Positions 38,930-51,600 of a stretch of DNA of 64,000 nucleotides are shown here, one piece after another. The first letter of the stretch is position 1, and every line of letters begins with the position of its first letter. The position numbers and the translations under genes were made by a program. This stretch comes from Canna indica (Eukaryota; Streptophyta; Magnoliopsida; Zingiberales; Cannaceae): contig CP136891.1 of the NCBI GenBank assembly GCA_034359265.1, forward strand, positions 52,716,501 to 52,780,500, written 5' to 3'. The notes below the pieces were generated by a model that searched no databases, had not been told where the DNA came from, and saw nothing but the letters and a program-made list of their open reading frames with translations.

Positions 38930-40350
38930 TCAATCAACCAACTACATCTTACTCATGAGTTGTAGCTCCCCCTACAATAGAAGAAACTTTTGATACCCAA
39001 ATGCCTCTGGGTCCTAGGGGGTTAGTGAGCTTAGGTACCCAAAGTGTCTTCACAACACTTGGGTTCATTTTAAAGGCACAATCATAGATGGCATGCCCAT
39101 AAACACCATAACAAAAATAATATTCATTAAATTTCTTCTTTTCATTATGAATATGAGATTTAATGTTAGAATGTTTGACATAAGAAGGATGATGGACACG
39201 AGCATTCTTAAGTGAAATATTCTTCTTTTAAACATGAGGTTTAAACGTGGAATGCCTAACATGAGAATGATGACGAATATTGGCATTCTTTACATATGCA
39301 TTTTTCATTCTAGTGTTCTTAGGTGATGAAGCATTTTTTAATTCATTTACTTTCTTATTCAAGAAAATAATCTCACCTTTCAAATCATTCATGGATTTTT
39401 GAATAGCATGCAATTGAGTTTTTAACATGCTATTTTCATTCTTTAACTTATCATTTTTATATTTCAAGTCATTAATCTCAAATTCCATATCATCATGGCA
39501 AGAATGAAAAGAACTAAATTTTATTTTCTCATTTTCTAATTTGCATTTATGCAAATGAGAATTAAGCCTTATATTTTCTTTCTTTAATATTTTATTTTTC
39601 TTATCCTTTTTAATTAACAAGGCATACATGTTTTTGTACTCATCCATTAGTTCATCATAAAGCAAATCATGAGAGCTAGATAGGTTAATGCTATCATTTT
39701 CATTAACATGACTTGGAGGAGAATAGTGTACCTCATTGTTATCATTCATGAGATAATCTTTTGATGTGGCTTCATAGTCATGGCAAGAGGACGCTTCACT
39801 TGAGTGGAATGAGAATGTGGAAACATTCGACCTCTTCTTTGCCTTGTTCTTCATGGAAGGGCAATTTTTTTTCACATGCCCCTTTTCCTTGCATGCATGG
39901 TACACTACCTTCCTTTTTCGGCTCTTGGAGCTACTCCTTTGACTAGAAGAGCTATGAGCATCAAAACCAAGATTAGTGGTAGGTGAATGACCATTGTCAT
40001 CACTACCTTCATTAGAAGTGTCAATCTCTTCGATCTTGGCATAATCATATAACATGTTTAGAGTTGCCCAAATATCAAAAGCCGAAGTACAATGCATGAT
40101 CTTTTCAAAGATATTATTTTCACAAGAACAATATATGCAATATGTTGCCTTAGCATTTAATTCAAACCTATTAATTTGTTCTTGTGTCCATGCATCCATA
40201 TTTTCCTTATGCTCAATATCTTTGATTTTTACCATGTTAAAAATACCTAAACCTTGAGTCTTTAGGAAAGTATACATTATACTCTTTCAAAGATCAAAGT
40301 TAGACTCATCGAACCTAGGTGGTGAAGACGATACCGACTATAGTGTCATT
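38930..40350 (-). pseudogene. gag-like polyprotein with coiled coil and degenerate zinc knuckle
   Basis: Structural protein of the retrotransposon. A long open stretch (40277-39228, 349 codons) begins inside gag; a start near 40347 is followed at once by a stop. A UBN2-type gag part (WTQEQINRFELNAKATYCI, FDIWATLNMLYD) is followed by a Lys/Ser-rich region. The knuckle YHACKEKGHVKKNC has lost the first Cys of CX2CX4HX4C. Then comes a long polar coiled coil (heptad-like KNKILKKENIRLNSHL, KYKNDKLKNENSMLKTQL). After a stop the homology continues (CYGVYGHAIYDCAFK, NPLGPRGIWV) to about 38940, where pol would normally begin. Confidence 0.8.
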
Positions 40351-40402
40351 TTAAGATCGAGAGACGATGTAGTGGAGATGGTGAAATCTCAATCTACGAC
40401 CT

Positions 40403-40414
40403 GCTCTGATACCA
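40403..40414 (-). other. Primer-binding site, tRNA-iMet type
   Basis: Minus strand reads TGGTATCAGAGC two bases after the 5' LTR, complementary to the 3' end of initiator tRNA-Met as in most plant Copia elements. Confidence 0.9.
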
Positions 40415-40416
40415 AT

Positions 40417-41396
40417 TATTGGGTGAAATGGCCACACTAGAGGGGGGTGAATAGTGTGTTAACTAAACAATTTGCCTAAATTTTGATTTTAAACGTTTTT
40501 TAGATTACTTAGGCAAATTGCAATTTATCGACTAAATGCGGAAGCAATAATAAAATAATTAAACACAAACAAAGATAACAATGCTAACACAAGGATTTAT
40601 AGTGGTTCGGCCCCAATGCATACTCCACTACCTAAGCACCCCGCTTAGGATTTTCAAACTAAGTTTACTAGATTAAATTGGTTCCCTTACAAAGAGGACT
40701 TTGACCTAAAGAGTCTCACTCTCAATCTAAGGCACTTCTACATCCGGAAGTCTCCGCCTTTTTACAGAGAGCACTCTTCCACCTCAACCCTAAGGAACAC
40801 CTCAACCAATCCTAGTAAGCTATGTTTACACAAGTGACTTTACACATTCTACACTAAGGTGACCACTTACATCCAAGACCTAACACTAGGTCTTCTTACA
40901 AATTCAAATACAATTAATTGAAGAACAAATTAAAAATAAGTCTATTACAAGAAGAGGAATAAAATAACTTATCACAATGTAAATGCCTCTTCTTATCTAG
41001 CCTAGCACCCTTGATGAACCTTTGATGAAGAACTTTTTGAAGGTGGGGAATCAAGAGCTAGGATCGAAGAATCTTATCAATTTGAATGCTTGGAGGATGC
41101 TTGAGATCACTATTTGAAGGTTGTTTGCATCACAAATTATCTGGAAGAAGGAGCAAAAGAAGTTAGATAAGGGGTATTTATAACCCCTCAATGAAACGAC
41201 AGCTCAACGGGCGGAAAACTAGCCGTTTCCACCGTTCGGTCGCTTATCGGTCGATCATCGATCGACCGACCGACCGATCGCCCAGCGATCGCAGGCTTAA
41301 TCGCACTATTTGGTCGACTGATGGGTCGACCGAATGAGTCGCAATTCTGCGATCCACCATCCGATCGACCGATTGATCGATCGACACCCGCACTAC
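40417..41396 (-). repeat. 5' LTR of the pol-less retrotransposon, first segment
   Basis: Colinear with the LTR at 33910. The terminal TGTT is mutated to TATT. It is broken at 41396 by the outer CACTA element and resumes at 58391. Confidence 0.9.
41175..41183 (-). promoter_or_regulatory. LTR TATA box, second copy
   Basis: Same TTATAAATA in the 5' LTR, 214 bp from the CACTA insertion point. The insertion lies between this core and the upstream U3. Confidence 0.65.
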
Positions 41397-41515
41397 CACT
41401 ACAAGAAAACATAGCTTCACCAACAGAATTTTTACCAACGGATATAATTTGTTGGTATTACCAACAAAATTACCTACGGATACATAATCCATTGGTAAAT
41501 TAGCATTTTTTTTTC
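41397..41515. repeat. Left subterminal repeat region of the outer CACTA
   Basis: Words such as ACCAACGGATA, TTGTTGGTATTACCAAC and CTACGGATA occur in both orientations; these are the probable binding sites of its own TNPA-like protein. Confidence 0.75.
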
Positions 41516-42500
41516 GTTTCAGCCGACCAAATTTTTTTCCCCCTCTCATTTCGGCCGACCACTTTAGTTTCCCCCTCTCCCACTCGTCAAAATAATTTCT
41601 CGCGCCTCTTTGACGCTGATAAAGCATCGTCTTCGTCTTTCTTCCCCCTCTCCCACTCGTCATCCTTCTTCCCAGGCCGCGCCGACAAAGCCATTTCTTC
41701 CTTCCCCACAGTTTCCTTCCCCGCCGGTTCCCTCCCCGCAGACTCCTTCCGCACAGTTTTCTTCCCCGCAGCCGACAAAATTATCGGTTCGAGCTAGTCA
41801 TCACAGATAGCACACGCAGGTTCCTTCTAATTCCCCCGCAGCTGATTCATGTTTTTATTTCTTCCCTCCCCTTCTACAGGTTTCTTCCCTTCCTCGTGCC
41901 CTAATCCTCTGTTACTTTGTGGCGAAGCGCAGGAAGCGCTCAGAGGAAGCGCAAGTAGTCACAGACAGCCGACCGACGAGTGAATTCCTTCCCTTCTACG
42001 GGTTTCGAGCACTCGATTTCCCATTCGATTGTGGAGGTTCGATTTTAGTTGCGATTTCATGATGTTCAAATGATTTTAGTTGCGATTTCATGATGTTCAA
42101 ATGATTTTAGTTGCGATTTTAGTCAAATATTAGAGATGCTTTTAAATTTAGTTAATGAAGGTCAATTTTTTGTTAATGCTCGTCTCCACTCTCACCATCT
42201 ACCCACATTTTTTACTAATCACAAGATCTCATATAAAGATGAGATGCTTACACGATGAGTACATGTTGAGAACCCAAATTCCTATTTTGCAATTATATTC
42301 TGCACTCATTTATTGGGTACATGTTGAGAACCAGTTAGACCTAAAATTTAGGTTTAAAGATGGGTGGATTAATGGAGATTGGCTGAAAGAGGGAGAAGAG
42401 TATGAGAAGGACTCTGAAAATAAACCGAAAGCTTTCATTGCAAATTCCTTTTAGTTTCTATGGAAGAACAGAAACAGAATTAAGCATGAAGGGAAGAATG
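41516..42500. other. 5' non-coding part of the outer CACTA; one unexplained open frame
   Basis: C/T-rich leader (41515-41900) with three copies of a TTTTAGTTGCGATTT word near 42045-42120. An open frame at 42155-42454 (99 codons) ends GWINGDWLKEGEEYEKD...; I do not recognise it. A captured host-gene fragment is possible, as CACTA elements often carry such pieces. Confidence 0.4.
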
Positions 42501-42502
42501 GG

Positions 42503-42608
42503 GAATTCAGCATGCTGCTGAGAATTCATCAGCATGCTGAGTGTTCTCATACACTTAGCATGCTGAACACTCAACATGCTGATGAATTCTCAGCAGCATG
42601 CTGAATTC
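42503..42608. repeat. Near-perfect inverted repeat (44-bp arms, 18-bp loop)
   Basis: Arms 42503-42546 and 42565-42608 pair with one mismatch by eye; both are built from CAGCATGCTG and GAATTC words. A third copy of the left arm, identical by eye, lies at 43084-43127. Confidence 0.9.
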
Positions 42609-43083
42609 TGATTTCATTCAACATTACAAGATATAATAATCAAACATTTAGATGAAGTAATTAAGTAATTGGTTGCTGGATCAATTGGTGATCTGCAATG
42701 AAAGCTTAGGAGTGAAGAACATGAATGACTTGCCCCTATCATAGCTACTGTGGTTCCGTTTGTACTTCCTATGCATAAGTAAATATATAAAACTAGTTTT
42801 AACTTGTAAACTACCTTGTGGACGTGAATTGTTAACATGTAAATAGATCTCTAATCCTGGCTGGTGAATGCTTAAGGATCCAAATCAAATTGGAGCCTAT
42901 GGAGGGAGGATCAGACTGATCAGTATAGATATGCTTAACCTTGTTATAGTTGCAAGGTCAATTTTTGCATTTTTTAAAAAGAGCATTCAATTGTGTGAGG
43001 TTCCTGTCTATATCAGCCTATGATGCTTGAGGGGATGGTAGTAAGAGGGGTAGTTTCTCTTACTCATACATTGATAGTTACCA

Positions 43084-44480
43084 GAATTCAGCATGCTGCT
43101 GAGAATTCATCAGCATGCTGAGTGTTCAGCAAGCTATAATCCCAATGCCTGCCAGCTATTCTCCTGCAAGCTATATGCATGTAGCTTGTGTCAAATTAAT
43201 CCCAAAGTCCAATAAAATTCTTCTCATCCAAATTGCTTGACAGCTTGCTGAAGTAGCTGATACATATTCAGCTTCGGCTGAAGATAATGTAGTTGAATTC
43301 TGCTTTTTAGAACACCAGCACACTGTACTTGCTCTAACTTTGAATAGATATTCAGTAGTACTTTTCCTGTCAACTATTTATCCTCCCCAATCACTATCAA
43401 AATACCCCAGTAGTTTCAGATCATTATCTCTTCCCAAATGTAATCCATAATTACATGTCCCCTTCAAGTATCTCAAGATTCTCTTTGCTGCCTTGAAGTG
43501 TACTGCTCTGGGATCATTCATGAAATGAGATAGAACTTCCAAACCTAGGAAGAATTTCATCTCACCCAGATTAGTCATCTTAAAAGTCTTGAACATTTTG
43601 TTCTTCATCTCCTCTCTCATTTTTTCATTGTTACTACAATAAAGCAAGTCATCCACATAGAGAAGAACAATTAGAATATCTTCATTTTCATCTTCTTTTG
43701 TATATAATGTGTGTTCATTCCTGCTTCTCTAAATTTTTTTTCAGTAACAAAGTAACTATCAATTTTTTCATACCAGCTCATTAGAGCTTGCTTTAGGCCA
43801 TATAAGGACTTCTTTAGCCTATAGATCATTTGTTCCTTTCCTTTAACCCTTTGGTTGAACTGTTGAACTACATAAACCTCTTCTTTGAGTTCTCCATTTA
43901 AGAATGCAGATTTTACATTAAGTTGATAAATTTTCAGCCCTGAAATTTAAGAATTCACAATTTCAGCTTCATCCTGATCATATCAACCCTGAACTTGAAC
44001 TGTTAGCTAAATTTTCTATGATGACTGAGATCTGGTTTTCTTCCACACCAAATTTCAGCCCTGAAATATCTAGCCTCTTTCTTCTATGCTTAGGTATGTG
44101 ACAATAAGCTACATACCCAAATTTTCTTAGATGACCGAGATCTAGTTTTCTTCCACACCAAATTTCATATGATGTTTTCTCAAGCAATGCTTTGGTTGTG
44201 CTTCTATTTATAATATATGCTGGAGTTTTAAAAGCCTCTGGCCACAAGTTTTTAGGCAGCTTACTTCCCTTTAGCAGACATCTAGTCATTTCTACCAAAA
44301 CTCAATTTTTTCTTTCCCCAACCCTATTCTGTTGGGGTCTATAGCTTGCAGTAAGCGTTTTATTCCATGTTCATCACGACCACAAAAGGTTTAGAGGTGA
44401 ATTCTCCTCTATCAGTTCTTAGCACTTTCACTTTTGCATCAACCTCATTTTCAACTGCTGCTTTAAACCGAAGGTTCCCT
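43084..44480 (-). pseudogene. Copia pol fragment inside the outer CACTA
   Basis: Minus strand, decayed. The integrase C-terminal part is at 44450-44050 (KVKVLRTDRG, LWPEAFKTPAYIINRS, LRKFGYVAYCHIPKHRRK), then RT at about 43930-43560 (LNVKSAFLNGELKEEVYV, DDLLYCSNNEKM), then RNase H at about 43480-43190 (FKAAKRILRYLKGT, LSSAEAEYVSA). A short direct repeat (CTGAGATCTGGTTTTCTTCC versus its neighbour near 44130) marks a local duplication. No LTRs were identified. It lies just upstream of the CACTA transposase start. Confidence 0.8.
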
Positions 44481-46975
44481 TTGTATGTTGTGCATGTAAT
44501 AATTAATGTGCTTAATATTGTTGCTAGGTTGAAAAGAGTTGATCAAAATGTATATCGATCGTAGTTGGATGAAACGTCGGATAATTGGAGGAGCATTGAC
44601 TAATGAATTTATGGAAGGAGTCAAGGGATTTCTTGATTTTGCATACTCCAAAACTCAATATGTTTCTAGTGATAAAATTAGGTGCCCATGTCGACGATGT
44701 AATAATCTTCAATTTCATTGTCGAGATGAGGTGGAATATCACTTATGTTCGAAGGGATTTATATCTGGCTACACACAATGGATTGCACATGGGGAGTTGA
44801 CAAGTGAAGAAGTTGATGAATCCTCAAGCATTCCTCAATCAGAAAGCTTTGATGCTCCTCAAAATCCGTATAGAACTATGGTGGTGGATGCAATCGGTAT
44901 TGAAGGTATTGGAGAAGAAAGACCAAATGATGAAGCTGCCAAGTTTTTTGAATTACTGAATTATGCAGATGAGCCATTGTGGAGTGGTTGTAAGAGTCAA
45001 AGTAGGCTATCAACCATGTCACAGTTGCTTAATTGCAAATCTGAGTTTAACATGAGTGAAGCTTGCTATGATCGGCTGATGTTAATAATTAAAGATATGC
45101 TACCAGAAGATGCAAAGTTGGAAGAAAATTTTTACAAAACAAAGAAGATGATGAAGAAATTAGGACTTGGGTACGAGAAGATAGATGCATGTCAGAATAA
45201 TTGCATGTTGTTTTATAAAGAAACAACAAATTTAACGCAGTGCTCAGTGTGTGGACATGCTCGATATAAGCCAAGACTATTAAATAATGGTAGACGAAAA
45301 AATATACCGTATAAGGTCTTACGGTATCTCCCTATAGCACCAAGACTTCAAAGGCTTTTTATGTCTGAAAAAACTGCAAAGCATATGATTTGGCATGCTA
45401 AGAATCCTACTTCCGACGTTGTTGCACATCCTGCACATAGTGAGGCATGGAAACAATTTGATGCTCACCATCCTTCATTTGCTTCTGACCCAAGGAATGT
45501 CAGATTAGGATTGTGCACCGATGGTTTCAACCCATTCGGGCATTCTTCTATTCCCTATTCAGTTTGGCCCGTTCTCATTACTGTATACAATTTGCCGCCA
45601 TCTATGTGTTTGAAGGATCAGTTTATGTTCTTAAGTTTGATAATTCCTGGACCAAAGAGCCCACGTAAAGAACTTGACATATTTTTGAGGCCATTGATAG
45701 ATGAACTGAACATGTTATGGTCTGATGGAATTTTGACATATGATGTCTTTAGAAAACAAAATTTTTAAATGACAGCAGCACTTATGTGGACTATCAGCGA
45801 CTTCCCTGCATATGCTATGCTATCAGGATGGAGCACACACGGGAGATTAGCTTGTCCCTATTGTTTAGAGCGTAGCAAAGCTTTTGTTCTCGAAAATGGA
45901 AGAAAGATATCATTTTTCGATTGTCATCGTCAATTTCTCCCTCTTGATCATCCATATCGACGACAAAGAGATAAATTTATGAAAGGCCGAATTGAAAGAG
46001 ATATTCCACCTCTACGATTATCGGGCGATGATATAAAGGCACGTGTCAATAAATTGCCTGATATTCAATTTGGAAATCAATGTATTAATGCTAGAATTTC
46101 TGGATTTGGCCAACAACATAATTGGGTTAAAAAAAGTATCTTTTGGAGTTTACCGTATTGGCATACAAATTTAATTCGGCATAACTTAGATGTGATGCAT
46201 ATTGAACGTAATGTATTTGAAAATATATTCAATACAGTGATGGACATCAAGGGGAAAACAAAAGACAATGTCAAGGCCAGAGCTGATTTGCCTAAGTATT
46301 GCAAGCGCCCCGAATTAGAATTAGAGCATGTTAATGGGAAAATGTTGAAGCCGAGAGCCTCATTTGTGTTGAACAAAGAACAAATCAAAGCAGTATGTCA
46401 ATGGGTTAAAGAATTAAAATTTCCCGATGGTTATGCTTCAAACATAAGTCGGTGTGTAAATATAGATGACTGCAAATTCTATGGAATGAAAAGTCACGAT
46501 TGTCATGTTTTCATGCAAAGGCTTATTCCAATTGCATTTCGTGATTTATTACCTGATCCAATATGGGATGCAAGTTTATTTTTTCGGGACTTGTGTTCAA
46601 GTGTGTTGCGAATTGAGGATGTAGAACGACTTGAGTTAAACATTGTCGAGATACTATGCAAGCTTGAGAAAATATTTCCACCAAGTTTTTTTTACTCTAT
46701 GGAGCATCTCCCTGTTCACTTAGCTTATGAGGCTAAAATTGGTGGTCCGGTACAATATAGATGGATGTATAGATTTGAAAGGTAACACATCTTCCTTTTT
46801 ATTCTTGATTGAAATTTTTGAAAAAAATTACGTCTTAATTTCTAAGAATATTTTCAGGTATATGCTTCAATTGAAGAAAAAAGTGAAAAATCGAGCATAT
46901 GTCGAAGGATCAATTTGTGAAGCATATATCATTGAGGAAATTTCTAATTTTTGTTCTTTTTACTTCGAACCAAAG

Positions 46976-47006
46976 GTACACACAAGGTTGAATTGATTTG
47001 TGAAAA

Positions 47007-47046
<40 letters not shown>

Positions 47047-47098
47047 GTATTATATAAGAAATATTAATTTCTTGTTCATTTTATTCCTGGACCAAAAG
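46976..47098. repeat. (CA)n(TA)n microsatellite within a short intron of the outer transposase
   Basis: A compound microsatellite lies between two copies of AAGGTACACACAAGGTT (46973 and 47096 regions). Read as a GT-AG intron it restores colinearity with the inner transposase. Confidence 0.7.
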
Positions 47099-47176
47099 GT
47101 ACACACAAGGTTCAATCAAGTACCTCGAAATGATGATGGTGGAGTTCCAACTACCATGGGACGTCTATCTATCTTT

Positions 47177-47490
47177 CACTACTAGAAATTAGGTCTTCAG
47201 CAACGGCTATCAGCAACGGCCGCTCGAGTCGTTGCTATTTGCAATGGCATTCTTACGGCCGCCCGAGCCGTTGCAGATATTTGTATCTGCAACGGCGTTC
47301 TAACGGAAACTCGAGCCGTTGCTGATTATTTTAATTATCAGCAACGGCTTTCTGACGGAAAGGCGAGCCGTTGCTGATATTTTAATTATCAGCAACGGCT
47401 TGCTAACGGACAAGTGAGCCGTTGCTGATGATAACTTATTAGCAACGGCTTTCTAACGGGCGAGTGAGCCGTTGCTGATAAGTTTATATA
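47177..47490. repeat. Left subterminal repeats of the inner CACTA
   Basis: AGCAACGGC and GCCGTTGCT alternate about a dozen times, spaced by short tracts, so that successive pairs can form small hairpins. Confidence 0.9.
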
Positions 47491-47930
47491 GGGCACACTC
47501 TCGCGCCCGACCCTTCTTCCTCCCACTGCTGTCGCCGCCGCTCCTGCCGATGCCTCTCGCCGCCGCTGCCGCTGCTGCCGACGCCGACGACGCCTCTTCC
47601 TCCTCCCGCTGCTGCCGACTTGTTCAGGTATGTTGATCGGCCGACCGTCTCTTCCCTGCGGCCGGCGGGAATCAATCCGACCGAAACCCTATTTCTAGGG
47701 TTTCGACCGGCGGCGGGCGGCCGATGGCCGCCGCCGAACCTTCTACAGTGGCCGGACAGTGTGTCCGGCCACTGTACGCTGGCGCCGGAGGGTGGACTCC
47801 GGCGCCGGAATTTATAATCATATATATATTTTATTTTGTTTGATAATTGTTAATTAATTGTTTTATAATTGTTAATTAATTGTTTAGATTAATTATTTAA
47901 TTTGTTAGATTAATTATTAGGGTTTAGATT

Positions 47931-48205
47931 AATTTCGGACGCGCGCCGGAATCGTCCACTTCGGACGCGCGCCGGAATCGTCCAATTCGGACTCGTGCCG
48001 GAATCGTCCACTTCGGACGCACACCGGAATCGTCCAATTCAGACTCGCGCCGGAATCGTCCACTTCGGACGCGTGCCGGAATCGTCCAATTTGGACTCGT
48101 GCCGGAATCGTCCACTTCGGACGCGCGCCGGAATCATCCAATTCGGACTCGCGCTGGAATCGTCCACTTCGGACTCGCGCCGGAATCGTCCAATATGGAC
48201 TCGAA
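47931..48205. repeat. GC-rich minisatellite, about 10 units of 25-26 bp
   Basis: Unit approximately CGCGCCGGAATCGTCCA plus CTTCGGACG or ATTCGGACT, alternating. It causes spurious open frames on both strands. Confidence 0.9.
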
Positions 48206-48400
48206 CTGTCTCAAAACATTTAGAAAATAATCATCCATCCGACGAGTTGATATGTTTCACGTACGCATCGACGAATCAGATATGATTTAGCAAAACCTTA
48301 GATCCGTTCGGGAATTGTATGTTCGTGTAAAAGAAGTATATGATCTTTTATACGACGTACAATTCTTGAATTGTCCCTGATTGGACAATTTGGGAATATA

Positions 48401-48590
48401 GTTATTTGTACTGCACTTACGTTTTTATTTTAACTGTTAACTAATTATTCTAAAATTCGGCAACATCTCTCTTGTTCTCCGATACGCGCCCAGATGATAT
48501 GCATATTCGGAGAACTGTAGGGAGATGCTGTCGAAATTTAGAATAATTAGTTAACAGTTAAAATAAAAACGTAAGTGCAGTACGAATAAC
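48401..48590. repeat. Long inverted repeat upstream of the inner transposase
   Basis: Arms at 48401-48484 and 48504-48590 pair nearly completely (for example GTAAGTGCAGTAC with GTACTGCACTTAC), leaving a loop of about 20 bases. It ends 75 bp before the transposase ATG, so a transcript from upstream would carry an ~85-bp stem. A smaller hairpin lies at 48311-48367. Confidence 0.9.
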
Positions 48591-48664
48591 ATAAATCCCG
48601 AATGGAATAGGATAATCTCACCTAAAGACATTAACCAAAGAAATTGTCATTGATTGACAGAATC

Positions 48665-51600
48665 ATGTCGGCTGATCGAAGTTGGATGTACCGACATCTT
48701 GATCGTGGAGCTTTAACGAATGAGTTTCGATTAGGCGTAACGTACTTCCTAAATTTTGCCTATTCAAATTGGAATTTCGTTAGCATGGGTGATCAAATCC
48801 GATGTCTGTGCCGCATTTGTTCAAATGGACGATATTTGGATCGGGAGACTGTCACTCTGCATCTATATACCAAAGGATTTGCACCAAGATATTTTCTATG
48901 GACTTGTCACGGGGAGTCACGCGAAGTCGGGATGTCGAGCAATCCTGTCGTTCAGACATATGGTGAATCTTCCTCTGCTGGTGCTTCTTCATCCAGTCAA
49001 TGTAATCCCTATAGAACTATGATACTTGATAGTCTTGGGGGTCAATTCCACCTGAATGATAATGTTGATCGGCCAGATCTTCAGACATCAGTCCCACCAG
49101 ATACTACAGCGGTTGATATCACAGAAGTAGGGGCTGCGGTAGAGATTGAATTACCGAATAAAGAAGCTGCAGAATTTTACGAGATGTTGAAAGCTGCCGA
49201 TGAACCTTTGTATGAGAATTGTCCTAAATACACTAGGTTTTCAGCAATGACACAGCTCTTAAACATCAAGGCCGATTGTAATATCAGCGGAGTTGCGTAT
49301 GATCGGATTGCTGGATTGATTAATGGAATGCTGCCTACTGATAACAAGTTTGAGCCTACTTTTTATAAGACTAAAAAACTAATGAGAAAATTGGGGCTTG
49401 GGTACGAAAAAATACACGCGTGCCAAAATAACTGCATTTTATATTATAAAGAAAATGTGCAGTTGGATAAATGCCCTGTATGTCAACACCCTCGTTACAA
49501 GGAGAAGAAATCGGTCCGACAGAAAAATATCCCGTTTAAGGTGCTTCGGTATTTTCCACTAACACCGAGGCTTCAAAGATTATTCATGTCGGAAAAGACA
49601 GCCCCCTACATGAGTTGGCATGCAAGAAGTCGTGATGATACAGTAATGACTCATCCATCTGACAGTGAAGCATGGAAACATTTGGATACATATTATCCTT
49701 CATTTGCTATGGATACTAGAAATATCAGATTGGGATTGTGCACAGATGGTTTTAATCCGTTTGGACATTCTGCAACTCCTTATTTAGTTTGGCCAGTGCT
49801 GCTGACAGTTTATAATTTGCCACCGTCAATGTGCATGAAAGATAAATTTATTTATCTTTCGATGATTATTCCGGGTCCTAAGGGTCCGCGAAAAGAAATT
49901 GACATATTTCTCAGACCCTTGATAGATGAATTGAAAACATTATGGACTGAGGGAGCTGTCACTTATGATTGTCATCGGAAGCAAAACTTCAATTTAAAGG
50001 CCGCGGTCTTGTGGACAATCAATGATTTCCCCGCGTACGGCATGTTGTCGGGTTGGAGCACTCACGGCCGACTCTCTTGCCCGTATTGTATGGAACACTC
50101 TAAATCAATCAGTCTTCAGAACGGACGAAAAATCTCATTCTTTGATTGTCATCGTCGATTTCTACCGGTTAATCACCAGTATCGAAGGAATCGTAATAAA
50201 TTTACTAAGGGCAGAGTCGAAAGAGATGGGCCACCACCGATGTTGTCTGGTGAACAAATGTTAGCACGTGTTTCAGCACTTCCAGATATAGTATTTGGTC
50301 GTAATGAAGGAGTGTCAGGTTTTGGCCAAACACACAACTGGGTGAAAAAAAGTATCTTTTGGGAATTGCCCTATTGGAGTTCATTATTGATTCGACATAA
50401 TTTAGATGTCATGCACATTGAAAAAAATGTGTTTGATAATATTTTCAACACTGTGATGGATATTTCTGGAAAAACTAAAGATAATGTCAAAGCCCGACAT
50501 GATCTGAAAATACTTTGTAAAAGACCAGAGTTGGAGTTACAAGAGGTCAACGGACGATATCTGAAACCGAAGGCCCTATATGTGTTAAATAAACAACAGA
50601 TCAAAGATGTTTGTCAATGGGTAAAAGAACTCAGATTACCTGATGGATATGCTTCAAACTTATCTCGATGTGTGAACGTCGATGATTGCAAAATATCAGG
50701 GATGAAGAGCCATGATTGTCATGTATTCATGCAGAGATTACTTCCGATCGCATTTCGAGATCTTCTACCTGATAATATTTGGGGTCCGTTGACTGAATTA
50801 AGTATGTTTTTTAGAAGCATCTGTGCAAATGTCCTTCGAGTCGAAGATATGTCTACACTTGAAAATAATATTGTTGAAATCATATGCAAGCTGGAGCAGT
50901 TTTTCCCTCCTGCATTTTTTGACTCGATGGAGCATCTACCGATACACTTGGCATACGAGGCACGAGTTGGTGGCCCCGTCCAATATCGTTGGATGTACTT
51001 ATTTGAAAGATACATGAATCGTCTGAAGAAAAAAGTAAAGAACACCACAGCTGTTGAAGGATCAATATCTGAATCGTATATCATCCAAGAAATTTCAACA
51101 TTCTGCTCATTTTACTTTGAATCGACAGTACAAACAAGATTTGATCGTCTTCCACGTAACGACGACGGGGGTGTTCGACATTCAGATGGACGTTTAAATA
51201 TATTTTGTCACTCTGGTCGTGCTTTTGGTTCTCGTCCATCTCGACACTTAAGCGATGAAGAGTATCATTTGGCACACTTGTATGTATTACTCAATTGTCC
51301 AGAGATTGAACAATTCATTGAAATATTTGACATTGAGATGGTGCAAAAATACTCTATTCACAACGATCAAGAATTGGAGAGATTACGGAATCGTGATTTC
51401 CCTACTTGGATTCAGACTTACAGCAAAGATCACAGAGCTGAAATAGATGAAAGAATATTTGAGTTTGTTAGTGGACCGTCGCGACTTGTGTCGTGCTATA
51501 GCAGATATTTTGTTAACGGGTATAAATTTCACACGGTTGAATATTCATTTACAAAGAAGACGATGAATGCTGGGGTCTGCGTGAAAGGACAACCTATGTT

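Noticed and set aside
40403..40414. tRNA gene remnant
   Set aside because: Only the 12-base complement of the tRNA-iMet 3' end is present, in the exact position of a primer-binding site.
33910..41396. Two similar 1-kb blocks as a segmental duplication
   Set aside because: Primer site, polypurine tract, TG...CA ends and an exact GGTAA target duplication show that they are the LTRs of one element.
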